A stretch of 6,891 nucleotides of DNA from Caldisericia bacterium (GTDB lineage: Bacteria > Caldisericota > Caldisericia > UBA6126 > JAGPKI01). This document shows, piece after piece, positions 1 through 6,889 of this stretch (position 1 is its first letter; every line of letters begins with the position of its first letter). The notes beneath the pieces are model-generated. The model saw only the letters and a list, made by a program, of their open reading frames with translations, did not search any database and was not told the DNA's origin. The translations under genes were made by a program, and so were the position numbers. The stretch is taken from positions 1-6,891 of the forward strand of contig JAGPKI010000029.1 in assembly GCA_018054005.1 (NCBI GenBank), read 5' to 3'.

Positions 1-3000
1 TATTCGCCAACTTTAAAAGTAACTGTTCCAGATTCTTCCTTATTAATTGCTATAACTGATGGATCAAGTTTAATTTTTATTAAACTATTTCTTTTTTTAG
101 AGTCAAATTTATTAATACTCACCCATAAAGGAGAGCTCAAAATCTCCAGTGGAGCATCAGAGCCAAATATTTCAACTAAAATTTCTTCTTCTATTATATC
201 TTTAGAATATGTTACTAAGTTTAATTCTTCTGGAGTAATTTTGATATTTAAAGGTTCTTTCTCTGTTCTAATATAAGAGAGAGGTCTTTTTATTACTCTA
301 TAATTCCCAAGATCATTTATAAGGAGTGAATCATTTTTTATGTCAAAAGAATACGGCAGATAAAAGCTCTGAAGGTCATTTGTAATGGCTTTTTCATCAT
401 TTTCAATTAGAATTTGTCTCTTCTCTCCGATAACCTTATTTAAAGATTCGGAGTCGAATAAAAGCAAATTTGATAATTCATAATCTAAAATGGCGAATTC
501 ATCTTCATCAATTATTTTTGAATCAGTGTAGAATTTTACTTTATCACTTTCTGAATAGCAATTAAAATCTAAGTCGGATATAATTTCTCCTTTAAGGGAA
601 TAGATCCTTGTTAACTTTTTAACAAAGTCAATGATATAGACCTTATCTCCTACAATTTTCATTGAATATGGAAAGTATATACCTCCATAATTTTCAACTG
701 ACGCAAGGCTAAATCTTCCCACTTCTTCCCCGCTTTTAATGTTAAATTCAACAATATTTCCCGAATAGAGGTCAAATGTTAAAATTAAATCATCATTATA
801 AGAAAGCTTATAAAAATAATTGTATTTAGCAGTTGGTTTTAACTCCACACTGTGGGTTTTAATTGCGCCTTTAGAAGTAGGCTCAAAACTTTTAAAACAA
901 TATTTACTCTCTACATAATCAATAAAGAGAGCACCAACTGAATCATTGTTTAATTCCAACGCTCTTCGAATCCAAAATAAACCATCAGGAGGAGAAAGCA
1001 TAAAAGCTTTTATAAGCTCACAGTCTTCCGAATAGAGTTTAAAATAATCAGGATTTAATGGGTAATATTGAGAAATTAAATAATTCCCATCACCAGTAAT
1101 TCGCACATATTCAGGGTTAATAAGAAAGCTTCTATCGGACTTAACTTTGTTATAACCATCAGCACCTGATTTATTTAGGAGTTTTAAATTCATATCCAAT
1201 TTGACAAATTTTTCTTCAAACATATATGAAGAACTTTCTCTATTATTCAAAGAAAGCGCAAAGATGAAGTCATCAAAAATTATCATTCTATCTAAAACTT
1301 CACCAATATTCCCAGATATTTTAAACTTTTTAACCAAACCCCCATTGTTAGCATTTAGCTTTAAAACTGTGTAATCTGGATAAAAACAGCTTAAATATAT
1401 GAAGCCATCTTCAGATACTGCTATACTGGATGGAATAATGCTTTCCGGAAAATCAATCCATTTTGTATCTTCACCATCAAGACCAATTTTATAGTAACCG
1501 TCATAAAGGGAAACTGCATAAATATATTCCTTGATAATTGTGAAATCAACCATAAAGTTATAGTTAAAGTTAGATAATATTGATAAAAGCTCTCCAGTAG
1601 AAGCATCAATTACGCTTATTTGGAAAGAATCAAGCACAAACAATTTATCATCATATATTTCAAAATCATACACACTATCAAATCTACATAATGGTTTAAT
1701 TAAATTGCCATAGTGATAACCACTAATATAATTTTTAAGCTCTCCACTTTCCTTATCAAAGATATAGATATCGTATCCATCAGAAAAAAATAGATTTTCA
1801 CCAGAAACTCTTAAAAAATTTCTACTATAAGTAGAAGTTAATGCTCTAAAATAGCTTATATCAATATTATCTTCAAGAAAAGATGGATAATTAATCCTCC
1901 TCTTTAGATTAAGGTCTTTGTCTAAAACACAAATACCCTTGTAGGTTGTGACATAGAATTCATCATTATATAAATCAAAACAGGATGGAAATATAACTTC
2001 TTCTGGAGGATTTGAGGAATTTATTATGAGAGAAGAAGACATTTCTTCATCACCATTGTTAAGCATATTAAGGGAAGAAGTTTTTAAATCCTCTTCTAAA
2101 AAGTCAACTTTTAATTTTATTGAAATTGTGTTGTTTTTAGCATCCCATAAAACTTCTGCGCCGAATGCTTCACTAATTATACGTAAGGGCACTGATGTTC
2201 TGCCACTCTTTGAAATAAATGGTTTAGCCCCCAGTTTTATCTCTTTATCATTTAGTTTTGCTATATCCTTGCCAATCCACATTATAAGCGTTATATCCTT
2301 GTTTGAGATTACAATTTTATTCTCTTCCTTAAACCAATCAACTTTAGCTCCAAATGCTTCACTAATAAACCTTAACGGGACAAAAGTTACTCCAATTAAT
2401 ATTACTGGAGGTTCATCTAATTGCTTTAACTCACTATCTAAAAATGCTACTCTATCACTAATTTTAAGTTGGATTTCTTTTAATTTCTTCAGCACAACTT
2501 TTATATTCTTTACTGTTTTTAGTGAGCCCTCTTTTGCAGTAAAAGTTAAGTCATTATCTCCTTTATTAAGGTTCACAATCTTACTAAAAGAGCCATCACT
2601 GTTTTTTGCAATATTTTCGTCCATAAAGCTCACGGTAGCATTAAAGTTAGTTTTTCCTTCTACTACCAATTTAGGCTCAGTTACTTCTAATTGTTCAGGT
2701 ATATTTAGTATTAATTCTGGTTCAATATCGGGTTCACCTTGAGAAAGAACATTATAACAAACCTTTACTTTATTATTTGTTTCATCATATTCTCTAACCT
2801 TATCGTTTGGGTCAACAATAACTTCGAAATTTAATCTTTCTGATACTCCTCGTAAATCAATTTCACATTTGATTTTTCTTTCTTCTTTTCCTTTTAATGA
2901 TTCAATATTAAAAGTTTTATTGAGAGGATTAACCAAAACACCGATATCTTGAATTGTGGCATTACCGCAATTCCTGAGGGTTATATTTAACATAGCTATA

Positions 3001-6000
3001 TTATTCTTTCTGCCTATTGTCGGAGATAATGTTACATTGCTTACTGATAAGTCTTTATGCTCTTTCATTAAAAATTTGAGCAAGCTTTCAAAGAAATAGT
3101 ATGTATCGTCGTCTTCGGTTAAGTCTTTCCAGTTAAAATATCCTGAATACAGCAAGCTATTGCGATACTTTATTAGACCTACCAATCCATCTTCCGAGAT
3201 TCCTACTAATTCTCCACCTTCTAAAGATACCTCTTTCCAGCTATTTTTATCCTTTGGAATAAGGGTAAATCTTGCTGTAATATTTAGTTTATCTTTATCA
3301 GATATTTCATTATCACTAATTTTAAAGGTTTCTTTTGACTCTGGTAATTCAATTAGTTTAAATTTTTCTTCCTTTCCCAAACCAAATAAAGGTTGAATTT
3401 CTTTAGAACTAAAACCAAAACTATTTTCCCCAAGACTCAATATTCCAAGGACTACTCCACCATTTCTAATAAATTCATTAATTTCGCTTAAATATTGGTT
3501 TAGTAAAAAGTCAAAAAAATCATTAGTATAAAGAATGAGTATATCGATATTAAGCCTTTTTAGAAATGTTGTGTTAGTAAAGGACTCTCTTCCAAAAGTA
3601 ATAGGGAAGATTTCAATTGGTAAAGATGAACTATTAAATCTTTTATTTAGCTCTAAAATATTTAAAACATTACTTACATCTGACCATGATAATAAACTTG
3701 ACTGAGCTAATACCCCAACTCTTATTATATTTTCTTCTACAACACTGATTTTTTTAGAAAGAATATTATCAGAGGTTATTTTCTCGTCCTTTAAGCTTGG
3801 AGCAGAAATTTCTATGTTTCCAGACCCCACTTCATTTGCTAAATAATTATATTGAACATATCGAGATTGAAAGTAAGGCAACTTATTATATGTGAGCTTT
3901 TTCATTTCTTTACTGTTATTTTTAACTGTCAATGTAATATTTTCTTCATCATAAATTCCGTCATTTCTAATAATTGCTACATAATCTTTATTTTCTCCTT
4001 TAGAAAGCCTTAATAAGTCATAATCCTCAACAACAACAAGGTCATGCCAATATCTACCATAGAAAACTATCCTCATCTCTTTAAAATCTTTTGTCTCGAC
4101 TCGAATAGTTAATACCGATTTGATTAGATTATTGAAATTATATGAAAATATTTCTTTTGATCCTTTTCCAAATGTTCCTTCTTCTAAAACTGGAGAGTCA
4201 GCATTTAAGTAATCAGAGAGAACGTAGTTTAGAATTGGTGAATTTGTGGAGGAAAGGATTTGAACTCCATCATCTATAGGAAAGAGTGGTAAATTTGATG
4301 GACTAAATCTATATTCTTTATCAAAAGATATTTCAGGAACTTTACTCTTAAAATCACCACTAAAGAGAGGGAGATTAATTGTCGGGTCACCGAGAAGGGT
4401 GAAACCAAAAAAAGTTTTTACATCAGCGTAATTTATATAACCCATCTCTTCATCAGCGTAAGTTGAAAGTGTCAATTTAACAATATCACCAAGAGTTTCG
4501 GTCTTTTCATGATAATGTTTAAAAAAATAATCAAATATTACATCCATATAATATTTTTCTTTTAATATAGGCACGCCATTTTTATAATTTAGGCTCCAGC
4601 CGGAGTAGTTAATTCTTGCTCCACCTACATAAGCTATCGCTCCGCCTTCTCCCAAAACTAATGATTCAGAGAATGATGTTGGATATTTTAAATATTTATT
4701 AGTAGAAAAATCCGTATCTAAAACCATGGTATCGTAAGCACCATTTCCACAGGCTACACTTAAGAAAATTGGAAGTTCATCTTTCTTTTTTACGGAAAGA
4801 GCCTCCTTTGAATTAAATGTTCCTGGCTCAAGATAATAAGTATCACCTCCACCATGTCCATGACCATCAATAAATCCAAATGATTCATTCTCTAAACAGT
4901 AAAGAAGGTCATCTTTTCCAAATTTACCTGAAGTTTTAAAATATTTTTTTACGTTTAAACCTTCAAAATAATCTTTGTTGATGAGGTCAGCAAGAAAAAG
5001 TTCGCCCATATAGTCCCCACCAAATGGGTCACCTCCCATTAGAGCAATGTTTTTAAACCAGGAGTCTGATAGAGACTTTCTGTATCTGTCAATTTTATCT
5101 ACGACTATTTTTGCCTCTTCTTTATCTCTAACAGGCAGTCTTCCGACTGATATTTTAATGGGGTATTCTTTGTTCTTTGCATCAGGAGCAAAATAAAAAA
5201 TGTCAGTAGGAACCCACTTATCGTAATCACTGAAATTATCAGAAGAGAGCACATAATAAGAAGGTGGAACTTTGCTTCCATCTCCTAAAATTGTTAAATA
5301 GTTTATTTTCCCATCTTTAAGAAGTTCTTTAAGGTAAGTTATGATCTTCCTCGATAACGAATAATTATAATTTTTAAGAATTGCTTTTTCTTCTTCTGAA
5401 GCATCTTTATAACCTATAATTGGTTTTAAATCTGGAATTTCTGCTTCCTTATATGATAAAACAGAAGAAAGTTTTACGATTGAAACTTTATAACTATAAG
5501 ATTCTTGAATGTTTTTAAGTTTATTGGCTTCATTAAAGAATTCATCAGGGGTTAATATGACGCTTAGGTTTTTGTTTTCCTCTCCATTAGATGAAGTATA
5601 TAACTCATCCTTTGATAAACCAATCTCTAGACAAATATATTTGGCTAAGATTAATTCTCCTCTTATATAATAAATAGGATTAACAAAGAGGGATAACTTT
5701 TTTCCGTCTTTGTGAGAAGTAATAACATAATCAAAATTATAGTCTGGAAATATTTCTGGGATATTTTGGTTAAATTTACCTTCATATTTGTTAAGGTAGT
5801 TATAATAACTATTTGTATTATTACCCGTTAATAAATCTGTATTGTATTCACTACTATTGTTGAATTTATTTCTATTATCAATGTCTGAATAGAGTTTCAT
5901 CCTTTCACTACCATATAAATAAGGATTTAGATTTTTATACTCTTTTGTTTGGAAATCTTGAATGCTTGAGAGACTATTGTTTGGCTCGTGTGCTGAAATT

Positions 6001-6407
6001 GGTATTGGTTTAGGAGCTAATTTAAGAGGAATATTTTTAGGAAGCTCGATTTTGGAAGTATTTACTTCTTTAACTTTAATGTATATTAATTGCTCATTAG
6101 ATGGAAACTCAATTTCTTTTTCAAAATATGGAAATGCTGGAAGGTCAGGCACATTCATATTTTTACACCCGATTAACTTTATCTCCAACCCAGCATTACT
6201 CCTGTCAAAAGTTATATTTCTATCGCTAAAATATAATGGCACAGAAATAATTTGGTCTGATTTAGTTTTAGTGTTTATAACTAATTCCTCTAAGGGCATA
6301 TCTCTATTAAAAGAATTATTTCCATCGTAAGATTGTATTGGTGAAGTTGTGAGGATAAACAGAATAACAAAAATAGATAGAATTACTTTTTTAAGTGACC
6401 CCTTCAT
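1..6407 (-). CDS. Giant secreted gingipain-like (C25) cysteine protease, multidomain, 3' end outside window
   Basis: Predicted exported cysteine endopeptidase of family C25. The frame is open for 2135 codons from the ATG at 6407 and leaves the window with two bases (TA) of the next codon, so the C terminus is missing or just beyond the edge. The start is supported by AGGAGG six bases upstream and by a signal peptide directly after it. Modules in order: signal peptide, C25 propeptide, catalytic domain with His516 and Cys553, beta-sandwich linker, amidotransferase-like fold, CARDB-like domain, Ig-like domain, copper-amine-oxidase-like stalk, twelve propeller-like repeats, BACON-like domain. Classical gingipain catalytic units with propeptide and Ig domain are far shorter; the extra 1400 residues here are adhesion or spacer-type modules. 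No neighbouring gene is visible, so no operon can be claimed. Substrate and P1 specificity cannot be read from the sequence. The C25 assignment is firm; surface attachment is inferred. Confidence 0.93.
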   Translation of the reverse strand, partial: MKGSLKKVILSIFVILFILTTSPIQSYDGNNSFNRDMPLEELVINTKTKSDQIISVPLYFSDRNITFDRSNAGLEIKLIGCKNMNVPDLPAFPYFEKEIEFPSNEQLIYIKVKEVNTSKIELPKNIPLKLAPKPIPISAHEPNNSLSSIQDFQTKEYKNLNPYLYGSERMKLYSDIDNRNKFNNSSEYNTDLLTGNNTNSYYNYLNKYEGKFNQNIPEIFPDYNFDYVITSHKDGKKLSLFVNPIYYIRGELILAKYICLEIGLSKDELYTSSNGEENKNLSVILTPDEFFNEANKLKNIQESYSYKVSIVKLSSVLSYKEAEIPDLKPIIGYKDASEEEKAILKNYNYSLSRKIITYLKELLKDGKINYLTILGDGSKVPPSYYVLSSDNFSDYDKWVPTDIFYFAPDAKNKEYPIKISVGRLPVRDKEEAKIVVDKIDRYRKSLSDSWFKNIALMGGDPFGGDYMGELFLADLINKDYFEGLNVKKYFKTSGKFGKDDLLYCLENESFGFIDGHGHGGGDTYYLEPGTFNSKEALSVKKKDELPIFLSVACGNGAYDTMVLDTDFSTNKYLKYPTSFSESLVLGEGGAIAYVGGARINYSGWSLNYKNGVPILKEKYYMDVIFDYFFKHYHEKTETLGDIVKLTLSTYADEEMGYINYADVKTFFGFTLLGDPTINLPLFSGDFKSKVPEISFDKEYRFSPSNLPLFPIDDGVQILSSTNSPILNYVLSDYLNADSPVLEEGTFGKGSKEIFSYNFNNLIKSVLTIRVETKDFKEMRIVFYGRYWHDLVVVEDYDLLRLSKGENKDYVAIIRNDGIYDEENITLTVKNNSKEMKKLTYNKLPYFQSRYVQYNYLANEVGSGNIEISAPSLKDEKITSDNILSKKISVVEENIIRVGVLAQSSLLSWSDVSNVLNILELNKRFNSSSLPIEIFPITFGRESFTNTTFLKRLNIDILILYTNDFFDFLLNQYLSEINEFIRNGGVVLGILSLGENSFGFSSKEIQPLFGLGKEEKFKLIELPESKETFKISDNEISDKDKLNITARFTLIPKDKNSWKEVSLEGGELVGISEDGLVGLIKYRNSLLYSGYFNWKDLTEDDDTYYFFESLLKFLMKEHKDLSVSNVTLSPTIGRKNNIAMLNITLRNCGNATIQDIGVLVNPLNKTFNIESLKGKEERKIKCEIDLRGVSERLNFEVIVDPNDKVREYDETNNKVKVCYNVLSQGEPDIEPELILNIPEQLEVTEPKLVVEGKTNFNATVSFMDENIAKNSDGSFSKIVNLNKGDNDLTFTAKEGSLKTVKNIKVVLKKLKEIQLKISDRVAFLDSELKQLDEPPVILIGVTFVPLRFISEAFGAKVDWFKEENKIVISNKDITLIMWIGKDIAKLNDKEIKLGAKPFISKSGRTSVPLRIISEAFGAEVLWDAKNNTISIKLKVDFLEEDLKTSSLNMLNNGDEEMSSSLIINSSNPPEEVIFPSCFDLYNDEFYVTTYKGICVLDKDLNLKRRINYPSFLEDNIDISYFRALTSTYSRNFLRVSGENLFFSDGYDIYIFDKESGELKNYISGYHYGNLIKPLCRFDSVYDFEIYDDKLFVLDSFQISVIDASTGELLSILSNFNYNFMVDFTIIKEYIYAVSLYDGYYKIGLDGEDTKWIDFPESIIPSSIAVSEDGFIYLSCFYPDYTVLKLNANNGGLVKKFKISGNIGEVLDRMIIFDDFIFALSLNNRESSSYMFEEKFVKLDMNLKLLNKSGADGYNKVKSDRSFLINPEYVRITGDGNYLISQYYPLNPDYFKLYSEDCELIKAFMLSPPDGLFWIRRALELNNDSVGALFIDYVESKYCFKSFEPTSKGAIKTHSVELKPTAKYNYFYKLSYNDDLILTFDLYSGNIVEFNIKSGEEVGRFSLASVENYGGIYFPYSMKIVGDKVYIIDFVKKLTRIYSLKGEIISDLDFNCYSESDKVKFYTDSKIIDEDEFAILDYELSNLLLFDSESLNKVIGEKRQILIENDEKAITNDLQSFYLPYSFDIKNDSLLINDLGNYRVIKRPLSYIRTEKEPLNIKITPEELNLVTYSKDIIEEEILVEIFGSDAPLEILSSPLWVSINKFDSKKRNSLIKIKLDPSVIAINKEESGTVTFKVGE
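3..251 (-). other. BACON-like beta-sandwich at the visible C terminus (residues 2053-2135)
   Basis: The region reads as a compact beta-sandwich: ITPEELNLV, then EEEILVEIFG, a central tryptophan in SSPLWVSINKF, and closing strands LIKIKLDPS and SGTVTFKVGE. The W-V-S core and the final S-G-T-V-x-F strand resemble BACON-type domains, which in known proteins are binding or spacer modules. The domain looks nearly complete where the window ends, so the protein may stop here or continue into another module. Confidence 0.45.
273..2003 (-). other. Beta-propeller region with about twelve blade-like repeats (residues ~1469-2045)
   Basis: Blade-like units recur in which a strand such as NLFFSD or KLFVLD is followed by an I-x-V-x-D strand and a turn like KESGEL or ASTGEL. 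I place their first strands near residues 1484, 1538, 1588, 1628, 1670, 1715, 1775, 1824, 1874, 1922, 1971 and 2027, about 50 residues apart. The style is that of NHL/YncE/quinoprotein-like propellers. Twelve units suggest two six-bladed propellers, but seven- or eight-bladed arrangements with irregular units are possible. A binding or scaffold role is likely; no catalytic site is evident. Confidence 0.7.
2112..2480 (-). other. Copper-amine-oxidase N-terminal-like (stalk) domain, two repeats (residues ~1310-1432)
   Basis: Two copies of a diagnostic motif are present: VPLRFISEAFGA at 1343-1354 followed by KVDW, and VPLRIISEAFGA at 1406-1417 followed by EVLWD. They lie 63 residues apart, and each is followed by a short strand (NKIVIS and NTISIKL). 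This is the fold annotated as copper amine oxidase N-terminal or stalk domain. It occurs widely in secreted proteins of Bacillota and related phyla and has no oxidase activity by itself. It probably contributes to surface location or cell-wall contact, which is inference. Confidence 0.88.
2490..2699 (-). other. Ig-like domain of the Bacillopeptidase F / glucodextranase B type (residues ~1237-1306)
   Basis: The pattern is typical: LVVEGKTNFNATVSF, then a DGSFSKIVNLNKGDNDLTF segment, then TAKEGSLKTVKNIKV. The G-x-T, DGSF and L-x-x-G-x-N positions are those conserved in this family of extracellular beta-sandwiches. The module often sits in tandem in secreted hydrolases and next to copper-amine-oxidase-like domains, as here. 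It is probably a rigid spacer. Confidence 0.7.
2754..3053 (-). other. CARDB-like adhesion domain (residues ~1119-1218)
   Basis: It starts with DLSVSNVTLSP, has the expected central N-x-G segment (LRNCGNATIQDIGV) and ends in the hallmark DPNDKVREYDETNNKVKV, where DETNN lies at 1208-1212. CARDB domains are Ig-like modules found in many extracellular bacterial and archaeal proteins, where they act as spacers or adhesion units. Two cysteines (NCGN and IKCEI) lie in strands and could pair. This is one of the clearer non-catalytic assignments. Confidence 0.8.
3060..3722 (-). other. Class I glutamine-amidotransferase-like fold, probably non-catalytic (residues ~896-1116)
   Basis: The segment opens with a RVGVLAQSS strand, then has a buried strand IDILILYTND (954-963) followed by a helix, and NGGVVLGILSLGENS (from about 980) where this superfamily places its nucleophile elbow. 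In active members the elbow reads like G-x-C-x-G; here it reads ILSLG (989-993) with no cysteine, so amidotransferase chemistry is unlikely. The end, LLYSGYFNW plus a helical FFESLLKFLM, resembles the closing part of ThuA-like folds attached to extracellular proteins. Assignment is by pattern only. Confidence 0.5.
3723..4367 (-). other. Beta-sandwich linker region (residues ~681-895)
   Basis: This stretch links the protease to the amidotransferase-like fold. Residues about 720-790 alternate hydrophobic and polar residues as in beta-strands. The later segment VAIIRNDGIYDEENITLTV is typical of CARDB or other adhesion-type Ig domains, where an N-x-G turn is followed by an edge strand. In gingipains an Ig-like domain directly follows the catalytic domain, and the first part may be its equivalent. 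I could not assign a named family with confidence. Confidence 0.45.
4368..5567 (-). other. Peptidase C25 catalytic domain (residues ~281-680)
   Basis: Landmarks appear in the family order: LSVILTPDEFF opening strand (281 on), ILGDG (373-377), a PTD motif ending at Asp402, SVGRLPV with Gly422-Arg423, then FIDGHGHGGGDTYY with the probable catalytic His516 (His518 is the alternative), and SVACGNGAYDT with the nucleophile Cys553. GAIAYVGGARI and TLLGDPTIN (Asp674) close the domain. The 37-residue His-Cys spacing is close to that of gingipain R as I recall it (about 33). Both catalytic residues are present and no motif is broken, so the enzyme should be active. Cleavage specificity cannot be inferred safely. 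Confidence 0.88.
5598..6320 (-). other. C25-type propeptide region (residues ~30-270)
   Basis: This beta-rich stretch precedes the catalytic domain and has the look of gingipain propeptides: a VPDLPAFP segment near residues 86-93 corresponds to the conserved Pro-x-LP start, followed by alternating strands and a proline-rich stretch (LAPKPIPI). Near 230-262 there is a second strand set (DYVITS, LFVNPIYY, ICLEIGL). In known C25 enzymes the propeptide keeps the enzyme inactive until it is removed, so this gene probably encodes a zymogen. Between about 150 and 215 lies a low-complexity Asn/Tyr/Ser-rich stretch. The boundary with the catalytic domain is approximate. Confidence 0.65.
6330..6407 (-). 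other. Sec signal peptide (residues 1-26)
   Basis: The N terminus has a basic n-region (Lys2, Lys6, Lys7), an uninterrupted hydrophobic core from about residue 8 to 19 (VILSIFVILFIL) and a polar c-region TTSPIQS. Cleavage after Ser26, just before YDGNN, is plausible. No lipobox cysteine follows the core, so a lipoprotein is unlikely. Export fits the extracellular nature of every later module. The exact cleavage site is a guess. Confidence 0.85.
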
Positions 6408-6413
6408 ATTAAG

Positions 6414-6419
6414 CCTCCT
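6414..6419 (-). promoter_or_regulatory. Ribosome binding site AGGAGG
   Basis: A perfect AGGAGG lies six bases (CTTAAT) before the ATG at 6407. It fixes the start of the protease gene, together with the signal peptide that follows. Confidence 0.9.
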
Positions 6420-6428
6420 AATATATTC

Positions 6429-6444
6429 CTCCAAATTTATGGAG
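6429..6444 (-). promoter_or_regulatory. Small leader hairpin next to a second Shine-Dalgarno-like run
   Basis: In the leader CTCCA (6444-6440) can pair with TGGAG (6433-6429) around a 6-base loop. The 3' arm overlaps GGAGGA (6432-6427), a second purine run about 13 bases upstream of the real AGGAGG. The stem is only 5 bp, so any regulatory role is speculative. Confidence 0.25.
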
Positions 6445-6486
6445 CTTTTATATAAATATATTTGTCTTTTGAAGATTTAACTTAAT

Positions 6487-6514
6487 ATTATCGCATATAA
6501 TTTTTATTCATCAA
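6487..6514 (-). promoter_or_regulatory. Putative sigma-70-type promoter with extended -10
   Basis: On the minus strand TTGATG (6514-6509) is followed after 16 bases by GATAAT (6492-6487). TGC directly precedes the -10, giving the TGn extended -10 pattern. Matches to consensus are 4 of 6 and 5 of 6. Transcription would begin near 6480 and give a leader of about 73 nt before the ATG. The surroundings are very AT-rich, so chance matches are possible. It is the best candidate between the gene and the repeats. Confidence 0.5.
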
Positions 6515-6683
6515 TAGAAGAAATAACTTTTTCTTTTATTTATTTATTGTATTTTTCTACTCATTTCTAAAATTGATTGTCTCTCTATTGCCCTGTAGAT
6601 CTGAATATAATATCAGTAAGCATTATATCATTTTGTTAATACATAGTAGAAACAGACATAACATCCCTCAGTCAGCCTGAATT

Positions 6684-6702
6684 AGCAAATCTTTATTTTG
6701 CT
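6684..6702. repeat. Short inverted repeat AGCAAA / TTTGCT
   Basis: A 6-bp stem (AGCAAA at 6684-6689, TTTGCT at 6697-6702) encloses a 7-base AT loop. No T-run follows on either strand, so it is not a standard terminator. It may be a decayed part of the neighbouring repeats. Confidence 0.3.
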
Positions 6703-6742
6703 TAGTAAGAATCTTCAAACCTAGCCGTTATCCTGTAGTAGC

Positions 6743-6889
6743 GTCATCTTAAGCGACCAAAGGATTTCCTCTCTTTACATACACATGCACCTCTTCTTGT
6801 AATTCTGCACTTGAAACAGACTACCATCTTTCTCATTTCGCACACTCTCCCCTCTGTCATTCCCGCGACCTATTTGTCATTCAGAGCGA
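6743..6889 (+). repeat. Three imperfect copies of a GTCAT...GCGA motif
   Basis: GTCATCTTAAGCGA (6743-6756), GTCATTCCCGCGA (6856-6868) and GTCATTCAGAGCGA (6876-6889) share the GTCAT start and the GCGA end. The last two begin as TGTCATTC exactly 20 bases apart. After the first copy comes CCAAAGGATTTCCTC. The whole recalls the dispersed intergenic repeat of the form GTCATTCTGAGCGAAGCGAA followed by GAATCTC, which I know from many bacterial genomes. The last copy is cut by the window edge. Confidence 0.4.

Noticed and set aside
1421..1609. 62-codon open frame on the minus strand in another frame
   Set aside because: It overlaps the propeller repeats in a shifted frame. The main frame continues through it without a stop, so there is no frameshift here.
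2026..2742. 238-codon open frame on the plus strand
   Set aside because: It lies wholly antisense to the Ig-like and stalk-domain part of the large gene, whose protein has recognisable motifs. The plus-strand product is a low-complexity Ser/Leu/Ile/Phe-rich string typical of an antisense shadow.
3160..3396. 78-codon open frame on the plus strand
   Set aside because: It is antisense to the amidotransferase-like domain and is rich in Ser, Leu and Phe, as expected for a shadow of an AT-rich gene.
5962..6330. 122-codon open frame on the plus strand
   Set aside because: It is antisense to the C25 propeptide region and shows no family motif or ribosome binding site that I can see.
6606..6627. TATAAT strings on both strands (6606-6611 plus, 6622-6627 minus)
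   Set aside because: Neither has a -35-like hexamer at 15-18 bases, and such strings are expected in DNA this AT-rich.
6744..6836. 30-codon minus-strand frame with CFKC and CVC cysteine pairs, like a small zinc ribbon
   Set aside because: Its end runs through the GTCAT...GCGA repeat, the purine run upstream (GAGGGGAG) is rather far from the ATG, and 30 codons are easily open by chance. Conservation in relatives would revive it.
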